From Flavobacteriales bacterium UBA7382 (GTDB lineage Bacteria; Bacteroidota; Bacteroidia; Flavobacteriales_D; Sanyastnellaceae): 5,537 bases of DNA. The stretch lies in the NCBI GenBank assembly GCA_002469765.1, contig DKNS01000054.1, positions 1 through 5,537 of the forward strand, read 5' to 3'. This document shows positions 1-5,537 of this stretch, piece by piece; within the stretch, counting starts at the first letter, position 1; each line of letters starts with the position of its first letter. A program made the translations under genes and the position numbers. The notes beneath the pieces were generated by a model that worked only from the letters and a program-made list of their open reading frames with translations, was not told where the DNA came from and made no database searches.

Positions 1-237
1 GTCGGGGTGTGCGGCGGCAATTGCGAATCCGACCTCGACGCCAACGGCATGTGCGATGCGGAAGAAGGGTGCATGTACAGCATGGCCTTGAACTACGACG
101 ACGAAGCGACGATGGACAACGGTTCGTGTGAGTTCGCCAACGTCAGCGATTGTCCAGCTGACATCGACGGAAGCGGGCACATCAACGTGAATGACCTCTT
201 GGTGTTCTTGCCACAGTACGGCAATTACTGCGAGTGA
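1..237 (+). CDS. C-terminal end of a secreted Cys-rich protein with a dockerin-like calcium-loop tail (partial)
   Basis: Only the last 78 codons are visible; the reading frame is open to the left edge and stops at TGA 235-237, so the N-terminus and main domain are missing. Three elements are seen in order. First, a 'DLDANGMCD' stretch resembles the D-x-D-x-N-G-x-C-D linkers of secreted Bacteroidota proteins. Second, a Cys-bounded module runs from GCMYSMALNYDD to DNGSCEF (about nt 67-135). Third, a loop DIDGSGHINVND (nt 160-195) is followed by LLVFL. The loop fits the dockerin/EF-hand pattern, with D, D, S, N and D at positions 1, 3, 5, 9 and 12, so calcium binding is likely. Only one such loop is present, whereas classical dockerins have two. 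The protein ends in YGNYCE with no T9SS type A domain after it. The function of the whole protein cannot be told; an extracellular enzyme or adhesin is my inference from the tail. It converges with alkB. Confidence 0.8.
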   Translation, partial: VGVCGGNCESDLDANGMCDAEEGCMYSMALNYDDEATMDNGSCEFANVSDCPADIDGSGHINVNDLLVFLPQYGNYCE

Positions 238-257
238 GCCGGACGCCGGTTGGAATG

Positions 258-288
258 AAAAAGGCCACCTTATCGGGTGGTCTTTTTT
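258..288. terminator. Bidirectional intrinsic terminator between convergent genes
   Basis: A 12-bp stem (258-269 with 276-287, one G-T wobble) closes a six-base TTATCG loop. The core is CCACC/GGTGG, flanked by a run of five A on the left and six T on the right, so it reads as a rho-independent terminator on both strands. It sits 20 bp past the stop of the left-edge gene and 23 bp past the stop of alkB on the opposite strand, exactly where a shared terminator is expected. Confidence 0.9.
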
Positions 289-311
289 GATGCTAGGTCA
301 ATTGTGCAACG

Positions 312-1373
312 TCAAGCTGCATGCTGGGCAGCGATGGCATCCACCTTGGGATTCATCACCGCGAAGTACAACGGTGGAATGAGGCTCAGCAACATCATTC
401 CTGGATACCCCGTGGGAAGCTGGGGAGCTTCTTGGATGGAGTCCAAAGTTTGGTACGGCTTGGCAGGCTGGTGGTGGTGGTCGGAATGACGCGTCAATTC
501 AAACAGCATGAGCCGTCCCAATGGATGGTCTGAGTTCCAACTGTGGTGAGGCATGACCCGCTCATAGCGGTGCGCATTGACTTTGTTGCGCTCCAGGCCG
601 TAGTGCTCGACGTAGTTCACCACTTCCAACAAGAACCCACCGAACAGCCCTGCAATGAGCCAGGCCACCCCGACTTGCCAACCGAGTCCGACCCAGACGG
701 CGGCAAGCAGTCCCCATTGAAGGGCTTGAAGCCGAAGAAAAACGTTGGAAGGATGCCAAGGGGAGAGGCCTTTGCGGCGCATGTTCTTGGCCTCAATCTT
801 CCAGGCAGACCACCACGCCACAAACACAGCCCGGAACCAAAACACCTGCAGCCACTCGTTGCGCCGGGCGGTCCCAGGGTCGTCTTTGGTCGCCACATTG
901 CGGTGATGTCCTTGGTTGTGCTCGACGAAGAAATGGGTGTACAGGGAAGTTGTGAGCAAGGCTTGGGAGAGCAGGTGGTTGTGCCGCTCGGGGCGGTGTC
1001 CCAATTCGTGGGCCACGTTGATGCCCAAGATGCTGCACGAGAACCCCATGGCCAGCACAACCCCCCACCACTCCACAGACCACATCTCCCGGGCACCGCC
1101 AGCCAAATCCACCAGGAACCAAGCAAGCAACGCGTATTGAATGAGCACCATGGACCAAAGCACCATGTCGTACGCCCGGTCTTCCTTCACCACTTCCAAT
1201 TCCGCCTCGCTGAGGTTTCGTTTGGAAGAGGGCAAGACCAACTCGAGGGCTGGCAGAACACCGAAGCCGTAAGCGATTGCAATCCAAGTCCAAGCCCCTT
1301 CAGCAGCGAAGGAAAGGGCCACCACAGCGGGAATGGTGAACCCTGCGGCATACTTCAAAAAACGCCATTTCAT
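312..1373 (-). CDS. alkB: AlkB-type membrane alkane 1-monooxygenase
   Basis: This 353-residue integral-membrane non-haem di-iron enzyme is predicted to hydroxylate the terminal methyl of medium- or long-chain n-alkanes to 1-alkanols, taking electrons from rubredoxin. It is not the unrelated AlkB DNA-repair dioxygenase. All hallmark His clusters are visible: HELGH (122-126) with H131, EHNQGHH (151-157) followed by RNVATKDDP, the NYVEHYGL signature (253-260), and RHSDHHH (295-301). The NYxEHYGL element separates alkane hydroxylases from fatty-acid desaturases. Hydrophobic stretches near 10-45, 70-120, 215-250 and 325-342 fit a multi-helix membrane protein. It is somewhat shorter than the roughly 400-residue Pseudomonas AlkB. 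There is no fused C-terminal rubredoxin (no CxxCG pairs), and no rubredoxin or reductase gene lies nearby. The start is ATG at 1371-1373; no Shine-Dalgarno sequence is evident, which is normal for Bacteroidota. It lies 112 bp downstream of the GH16 gene on the same strand and is probably transcribed separately. Other hydrocarbon or acyl substrates cannot be excluded. Confidence 0.93.
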   Translation of the reverse strand: MKWRFLKYAAGFTIPAVVALSFAAEGAWTWIAIAYGFGVLPALELVLPSSKRNLSEAELEVVKEDRAYDMVLWSMVLIQYALLAWFLVDLAGGAREMWSVEWWGVVLAMGFSCSILGINVAHELGHRPERHNHLLSQALLTTSLYTHFFVEHNQGHHRNVATKDDPGTARRNEWLQVFWFRAVFVAWWSAWKIEAKNMRRKGLSPWHPSNVFLRLQALQWGLLAAVWVGLGWQVGVAWLIAGLFGGFLLEVVNYVEHYGLERNKVNAHRYERVMPHHSWNSDHPLGRLMLFELTRHSDHHHQPAKPYQTLDSIQEAPQLPTGYPGMMLLSLIPPLYFAVMNPKVDAIAAQHAA

Positions 1374-1399
1374 GGCTTCAAGGTAGGGGAGGTTTGTGT

Positions 1400-1420
1400 G
1401 AACCTGCCTTGGCGAGGTTC
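1400..1420. repeat. Short inverted repeat upstream of alkB
   Basis: The arms GAACCTGCC and GGC(g)AGGTTC face each other across TT, with one unpaired base in the right arm; the outer 6 bp (GAACCT/AGGTTC) are perfect. The dyad is centred about 37 bp upstream of the alkB ATG, inside the only space that can hold its promoter. A two-base gap is too tight for a stable RNA hairpin, so a protein-binding operator is the better reading. Chance remains possible because there is only one copy. Confidence 0.3.
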
Positions 1421-1453
1421 CTCGAGCGCTTCAAACGCTGCAGTGGGATGCGC

Positions 1454-1480
1454 AAAATTGGTCCTGAGCGCCGGCCCAGG
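1454..1480 (-). terminator. Possible terminator of the GH16 gene
   Basis: Read on the minus strand just after the GH16 stop, CCTGGGC pairs with GCTCAGG (one G-T wobble) around a CGGC loop (1480-1463). ACC and then AATTTT follow. The stem is short but G+C-rich; the T tract is short and five bases away, so termination may be partial. The position, five bases past the stop codon and before the alkB start, suits a terminator separating the two genes. Confidence 0.4.
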
Positions 1481-1485
1481 CTGCC

Positions 1486-2658
1486 TTACTGGTAAACCCT
1501 GACGTAATCGACCGCCATGTATTGCGGGAATGTTGTGGTGGCGTCTGGATATCCCGGCCAAAGGCCGCCCACCGCCACGTTCAAAATGAAGAAGAAGGGG
1601 TTGTCGAAGGGGTAGTTCTGGGCCCCACTGACGTTGTTGGACACGCTGTAGAACTCTTGGTCGTCCAACAACCAGGTGATCCCGGCTTCATTCCACTCGA
1701 TGGAGAACACATGGAATTCGTCAGAAAAGGTCTCCGAGAACCCGATGGAAGTGCCGCCTCCTGTGTAATTGTGCTGGGTGTAATTGTCCCCAAAGTGGAC
1801 GGTGCCGTGCACTATGTTGGGCGAGGACCCAATCAATTCCATGATGTCGATTTCACCGCAAGCCGGCCACCCTGCGGTTGGAAAGTTGGCGCCGAGCATC
1901 CAAATGGCAGGCCAAATCCCTTGCCCTTGAGGGAGCACAGCCCGGACGTCAATCCGACCGTATTGGAACTCTTGCAATCCGATGGATTTCATTCGAGCAG
2001 AAGTGTAGTGGCTCCCTTTGTCCTCGGCCACAATCATGAGGTTTCCGTTGGCCACGTAGGCGTTTTCCACTTGGTTGGTGTACACCTGCAATTCTTGGTT
2101 GCCCCAACCGTGGCCCCCCAAGTCGTAGGTCCAGTGTGTCAAGTCGATGTTTGAGTTGTCGAACTCGTCCGACCAAACGAGCGTCTTCCCAGGGTAACTG
2201 GTGGCCGCGTCGTACCCCCCTTGGGGAGTGGCCAAAATGCTGTCGTCGTTGCGAATGGTGCCCAAAGCCTCTTGGATGCCCTCGGCGAACACACACCCTT
2301 CCGACCCCGTGAGCACCACCCGGAACTGCTCGTCCTCCTCCTTGAGGTCGTCCACCACAATCTCCACATCGATGGATGCCGAGGCGGTTCCAGCCGGAAA
2401 GACAACGGACCCTGCTGCGGCGATAAAGTCTTCTCCTTCTGTGGCTGTCAGAGACCTTGTTTCGTAGTGCACAGTCACGTCTCGCGTGGTGGACACGTCA
2501 AGCACAAGGGGGAAGCGGAAGACGTTGTTCACCTCATTTTCATCCCCAGAAATGTCCACGGGAAAGCGCACCTCAGGCACAACTACGGGCCCTTTGTCCC
2601 GGCACGAAACCAAACAAACTAGAATGAAAATCCACAGGGTGGTGGGGGCGTTGCGCAT
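1486..2658 (-). CDS. Lipoprotein with Calx-beta domain and GH16 laminarinase-like (endo-beta-1,3-glucanase) domain
   Basis: From the chosen start this is a 390-residue lipoprotein predicted to cleave beta-1,3-glucans such as laminarin internally at the cell envelope. The N-terminus MRNAPTTLWIFILVCLVSC is a type II signal peptide with lipobox LVSC, making Cys19 the lipidated residue. Residues about 30-139 resemble a Calx-beta domain (ATEGEDF, VVFPAGTASASIDVEI, DEQFRVVLTG, GTIRNDD). Residues about 160-390 are GH16: LVWSDEFD at the start, GWGNQELQVYTN, WPAIWMLG, then the catalytic GEIDIMELIG (nucleophile E269, D271, acid/base E274), ending DYVRVYQ. The E-I-D-I-M-E spacing with an extra residue is the laminarinase-type pattern of GH16. 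The ATG at 2658 is preferred over one at 2700 because it begins the signal peptide directly and lies downstream of a good promoter element at 2683-2690. The gene is divergent from the GH5 glucanase. Beta-1,3-glucan is the favoured substrate; mixed-linkage glucan is possible. Confidence 0.92.
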   Translation of the reverse strand: MRNAPTTLWIFILVCLVSCRDKGPVVVPEVRFPVDISGDENEVNNVFRFPLVLDVSTTRDVTVHYETRSLTATEGEDFIAAAGSVVFPAGTASASIDVEIVVDDLKEEDEQFRVVLTGSEGCVFAEGIQEALGTIRNDDSILATPQGGYDAATSYPGKTLVWSDEFDNSNIDLTHWTYDLGGHGWGNQELQVYTNQVENAYVANGNLMIVAEDKGSHYTSARMKSIGLQEFQYGRIDVRAVLPQGQGIWPAIWMLGANFPTAGWPACGEIDIMELIGSSPNIVHGTVHFGDNYTQHNYTGGGTSIGFSETFSDEFHVFSIEWNEAGITWLLDDQEFYSVSNNVSGAQNYPFDNPFFFILNVAVGGLWPGYPDATTTFPQYMAVDYVRVYQ

Positions 2659-2761
2659 GACAATGACGTGTTTCAGGGTATTCAAAGATACACTGACCAT
2701 TGGGCAGCGTGGCCTGCATGATTTCGTGCCTTATTTTCACGTCAAATACAACGATTCTACC
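2659..2761. promoter_or_regulatory. Divergent promoter region between the GH16 and GH5 genes
   Basis: This 103-bp gap separates the chosen starts of two divergent glucanase genes and must hold both promoters. The minus-strand side has a clear -7 element (listed separately). On the plus side the best candidate I find is TATTTTCA at 2732-2739, a poor match to TAnnTTTG, with no TTG at a suitable distance upstream. The A+T-rich stretch 2731-2757 is a plausible 5' leader for the GH5 gene. No obvious operator repeat is seen. Confidence 0.5.
2683..2690 (-). promoter_or_regulatory. Bacteroidota-type -7 promoter element for the GH16 gene
   Basis: On the minus strand the bases read TATCTTTG, an exact match to the Bacteroidota sigma-factor consensus TAnnTTTG. 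Transcription would begin a few bases downstream, leaving a leader of about 20 nt before the ATG at 2658. No clear -33 TTTG is seen about 19 bases upstream. The element lies between the two possible GH16 starts and so favours the downstream one. Confidence 0.6.
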
Positions 2762-5524
2762 ATGATCAAGTTTGCACAACGCACCTTGTGGTTGACCCTA
2801 TCTCTCACCGTCCTGTCGGCAACAGTCTGGGCCCAGGACCCGGCTTTTCTGACTGCAAGCGGATCATCCATCGTCAATGGCAACGGTGAAAATGTCCTGC
2901 TGCGTGGCGTGGGTTTGGGTGGCTGGATGGTGCAGGAGGGCTACATGCTTCAGACGGCGTCCTTCGCCAGCCCTCAGCACGAGATCAAGGAAACCATCAC
3001 CGAGCTCATCGGAGAGGAGGCCACGGCGGAGTTTTACGATGCGTGGTTGCAAAACCATTGTCGAGAGGCGGACATCGATTCGATGAAAGCGTGGGGGTTC
3101 AACTCGGTACGATTGCCGATGCACTACAACCTCTTCACCTTGCCCATTGAAGAGGAACCTGTGGCGTTCCAAAACACTTGGCTTGACCTTGGTTTTGAAT
3201 TGACGGACAGCCTGGTAAAGTGGTGCAAGGAGCGGCAGATGTACGTGATTTTGGACTTGCATGCAGCGCCAGGTGGCCAGGGATACGATGCAGCCATTTC
3301 AGACTATGATTCGTCGAAGCCATCCTTGTGGGAAAGCATCCAAAACCGCCACAAAATGGCCTCCCTGTGGAAGCGCATCGCTGAACACTACGTGAATGAG
3401 CCGTGGGTGGCAGGGTACGACTTGCTCAACGAACCCAATTGGGACCTCCCAGGAGGCAATGCATTGCGGGCGCTGTACATGCAGTGCACGGACAGCATTC
3501 GCATGGTGGACCCCGACCACATGATTTTCATCGAAGGCAATTGGTTTGCCAACGACTTTACGGGGTTGACCCCGCCTTGGGACGACAATTTGGTTTACTC
3601 TCCTCACAAGTATTGGAGCCACAATGAGGAGCAAGACATGCAGTTTGCCACGAGCATCCGCACCGCATACAACGTTCCTCTTTATCTGGGCGAAAGCGGC
3701 GAAAACTCCAACGTGTGGTTTCGCGATGCCATTCATCTGCTGGAGGATTTGAACATCGGGTGGGCGTGGTGGCCACTGAAAAAGATCGAAAGCATCTCGG
3801 GTTCCATGTCCATTGAAAAAACAGAAGGGTACCAGTCCCTGCTGAATTATTGGGAAGGCAACGGCCCTGAACCGTCCGTGGAATACGCCACGGAGGTCTT
3901 GATGGATTTGACTGAAAAGCTCAAGGTCGAGAATTGCAGGGTCCAACCCGATGTGTTGGACGCCATGATCCGCCAACCGCAATCCGACGAGTCCCGTCCT
4001 TACAAAGGCCCCCACTATGTGCCGGGGGTGGTGCATGCCACGGATTACGACATGGGCCGGGCGGGCCTCGCGTACCACGATGTGGCGGTGGCCAATTACC
4101 ATGTGTCTACAGGCAACTTCACATCCTGGAACAACGGATGGGCCTACCGCAACGACGGCGTGGACATTGAGCCTTGCAACGACAACATCAATTCCAACGG
4201 GTTCAACGTAGGGTGGACGGCCCAGGAGGAATGGTTGAACTACACCGTCGAAGTGGAAACGTCCGGCTTGTACGACATTGACATGCGTGTGGCATCCCAA
4301 AATGGAGGCGGCTCTTTCCATTTTGACGTGAACGGGGTTCAGGTGACCCCCATCACGTCGGTGTCGGCCACAGGCAGTTGGAACAGCTGGGGATCCGAGG
4401 TTGTTGAGGATGTTCTTCTTTACGAAGGAACCAACACGTTGACCTTGCACATGGACAACGCAGGCTTCAACTTCGGCAGCTTCGATTTCCAGTTCACAGG
4501 GGTCACCCCAGACGAAGTCCCTGTGCAGTTGACGTTGGCGAAAACCATCGACCCAACAGGCGTTCGGCTCACCTTCAACAAGCCTCTGGACGTGATGCCT
4601 TCAGCGCTCACCACAAATGACTTCACGTTTTACATCGACGGGACTGAGTTTACGTTGGCGGATGTCGATTTGGACAGCCAAAGCGACCAATCGCTGGTCT
4701 TGGCAGTCGACACCACCTTGACAGCCACGATGCTGCTCCGGGTGTCCTACATGGGATCGACCATTGTGGCCTCGGACGGCACGTCCCTCGAGCCGTTCGA
4801 ATTGGAGCCTGTCGTCAACGATTTGGATTACTGGTATCCCTTGCCGGGCTGGTTGGAAGCCGAGGACTATTCAGCGCAAGTCGGTGTGGAGCTCGAGACC
4901 ACCACCGATGTGGGCGGAGGACAAAATGTGGGGTTCCTGGATCCGGGAGATGTTCTGGAGTACCTCGTCCACGTCACCCAAACCGGAGAATTCAAAGTCC
5001 ATTTTAGAACGGCCTCAGAGTACGGCAATGGCGGTCTGAGCATGGAGTTGGTCGATGATTTTGGCCAAACGACGTACTTGTGCCAGGCCGACTTTGAGCC
5101 CACGGGGGGATGGCAGGAGTGGACCACCACGTCGGAGGACATCGACCACATCGACGCGGGCATTTACACCCTGCGCGTGACCATCACGGCTTCACCGTTC
5201 AACCTGAACTGGTTTGAGTTTGAGTTCGAGGGTGAAGAGGTTGACCCGCCGGGGGACGAATACCCCTTCCAATTGCAAAAGGTGGTCGCGTACCCCAACC
5301 CTGCGGCTGACCAAATCAATGTGGCCTTCGCTTTGATCTTCCGTCAAGATTTGACCATGGTCGTCTACAACAGCCAAGGTCAGTTGGTGCATGGGGAGCA
5401 TTTCGAGGACATCTCTGAGTTCCAAACCACCATTCCCTTGGAAGGATGGGCATCAGGGGTTTACCAAATTTTCGTCATCCGAGAGGATGGCACTGTGGAC
5501 CTCGGACGTTTCGTCAAAGGTTAA
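2762..5524 (+). CDS. T9SS-secreted GH5 beta-glucanase with two CBM6 modules
   Basis: This 920-residue secreted glycoside hydrolase probably acts on beta-1,3-glucan. Residues 1-24 are a type I signal peptide (cleavage likely VWA/Q). Residues about 28-390 are a GH5 catalytic barrel: RGVGLGGWM (48-56), FNSVRLPMHYN with R117, LDLHAAPGGQ (164-173), LLNEPNW with acid/base E224, SPHKYW (280-285), LGESGEN with nucleophile E311, and GWAWWPLK. RGVxLGGW and DLHxAPGxQ resemble fungal exo-beta-1,3-glucanases of GH5_9, though the subfamily is not settled. Residues about 418-579 fit CBM6 (AYHD, WAYRNDGVDIE, GWTAQEEWLNYTV). Residues 586-685 look like a bacterial Ig-like domain (VRLTFNKPLD). Residues 696-822 fit a second CBM6 (LEAEDYS, LDPGDVLEYLV, LNWFEFEFE). 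After an acidic linker, 835-920 are a T9SS type A sorting domain (AYPNPAADQINV, GVYQIFVI, end RFVKG). The ATG at 2762 is chosen because it starts the signal peptide; the frame is open further upstream but runs into the divergent gene. Cellulase or mixed-linkage activity is the main alternative. Confidence 0.92.
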   Translation: MIKFAQRTLWLTLSLTVLSATVWAQDPAFLTASGSSIVNGNGENVLLRGVGLGGWMVQEGYMLQTASFASPQHEIKETITELIGEEATAEFYDAWLQNHCREADIDSMKAWGFNSVRLPMHYNLFTLPIEEEPVAFQNTWLDLGFELTDSLVKWCKERQMYVILDLHAAPGGQGYDAAISDYDSSKPSLWESIQNRHKMASLWKRIAEHYVNEPWVAGYDLLNEPNWDLPGGNALRALYMQCTDSIRMVDPDHMIFIEGNWFANDFTGLTPPWDDNLVYSPHKYWSHNEEQDMQFATSIRTAYNVPLYLGESGENSNVWFRDAIHLLEDLNIGWAWWPLKKIESISGSMSIEKTEGYQSLLNYWEGNGPEPSVEYATEVLMDLTEKLKVENCRVQPDVLDAMIRQPQSDESRPYKGPHYVPGVVHATDYDMGRAGLAYHDVAVANYHVSTGNFTSWNNGWAYRNDGVDIEPCNDNINSNGFNVGWTAQEEWLNYTVEVETSGLYDIDMRVASQNGGGSFHFDVNGVQVTPITSVSATGSWNSWGSEVVEDVLLYEGTNTLTLHMDNAGFNFGSFDFQFTGVTPDEVPVQLTLAKTIDPTGVRLTFNKPLDVMPSALTTNDFTFYIDGTEFTLADVDLDSQSDQSLVLAVDTTLTATMLLRVSYMGSTIVASDGTSLEPFELEPVVNDLDYWYPLPGWLEAEDYSAQVGVELETTTDVGGGQNVGFLDPGDVLEYLVHVTQTGEFKVHFRTASEYGNGGLSMELVDDFGQTTYLCQADFEPTGGWQEWTTTSEDIDHIDAGIYTLRVTITASPFNLNWFEFEFEGEEVDPPGDEYPFQLQKVVAYPNPAADQINVAFALIFRQDLTMVVYNSQGQLVHGEHFEDISEFQTTIPLEGWASGVYQIFVIREDGTVDLGRFVKG

Positions 5525-5537
5525 CCCTCCAAGGAAA

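Noticed and set aside
1425..1439. AGCG/CGCT hairpin in the alkB upstream region
   Set aside because: The stem is only four base pairs with a seven-base loop and no T tract, so it is neither a convincing terminator nor an operator.
543..1502. Long open frame of 319 codons on the plus strand opposite alkB
   Set aside because: It lies antisense to a gene with all AlkB His motifs, its translation is rich in His, Pro and Gly without domains, and it runs through the intergenic region into the end of the GH16 gene. It is best explained as a shadow frame in G+C-rich coding DNA.
1522..2154. 210-codon plus-strand frame opposite the GH16 domain
   Set aside because: It is antisense to the catalytic domain with intact GEIDIME motif, and its translation has no recognisable features.
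2732..2739. TATTTTCA as a -7 promoter element for the GH5 gene
   Set aside because: It matches only part of TAnnTTTG and has no TTG at a suitable distance upstream, so I did not list it as a promoter in its own right.
2486..2761. 92-codon upstream extension of the GH5 frame
   Set aside because: It overlaps the divergent GH16 lipoprotein start and its promoter, encodes low-complexity basic sequence, and would bury the clear signal peptide that begins at 2762.
3299..4450. Open frame of 383 codons on the minus strand inside the GH5 gene
   Set aside because: It is antisense to the GH5 barrel and first CBM6, whose motifs are clear. Its translation is Val/His/Arg-rich with no recognisable signal or domain.
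1..5537. CRISPR arrays, tRNA or rRNA genes, insertion sequences, attachment sites
   Set aside because: No regularly spaced direct repeats, cloverleaf or rRNA-like sequence, transposase or terminal inverted repeats were seen, and nearly all the DNA is accounted for by four protein genes.

Overview
The window looks like chromosomal DNA of a marine-type member of the Bacteroidota, probably in or near the Flavobacteriales. Four signs point there: a C-terminal type A sorting domain of the type IX secretion system (T9SS), which is confined to that phylum; an exact TAnnTTTG Bacteroidota -7 promoter element; a Cys-rich 'GC...ALNYD..AT.DNGSC' module and dockerin-like tail typical of secreted proteins in marine Bacteroidota; and starts without clear Shine-Dalgarno sequences. 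By eye the DNA is fairly G+C-rich for that order. The genus cannot be named from this sequence.

Layout. Positions 1-237 (+) are the last 78 codons of a secreted protein that begins outside the window. It converges on an AlkB-type membrane alkane monooxygenase (312-1373, -), with a strong bidirectional terminator at 258-288 between them. Upstream of alkB on the same strand is a lipoprotein with a Calx-beta domain and a GH16 laminarinase-like domain (1486-2658, -). A probable weak terminator and a 112-bp gap separate these two genes. A 103-bp divergent promoter region (2659-2761) then leads to a large multidomain GH5 glucanase (2762-5524, +) with the order signal peptide, GH5, CBM6, Ig-like domain, CBM6, T9SS sorting domain. 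No stretch over 300 bp lacks a gene.

How the genes fit together. The divergent GH16 and GH5 genes form a small beta-1,3-glucan (laminarin-like) module. The GH16 enzyme is lipid-anchored and probably cuts internally; the GH5 enzyme is exported by T9SS and carries two putative glucan-binding modules. No SusC/SusD pair, transporter or regulator lies in the window, so this is either part of a larger locus or a stand-alone pair. alkB has no evident functional link to the glucanases and no rubredoxin partner here; it appears to be a separate transcription unit.

I see no clearly undescribed system. The most useful leads are the divergent glucanase pair, the domain order of the GH5 protein, the isolated alkB with an inverted repeat upstream, and the dockerin-like C-terminus of the edge gene.
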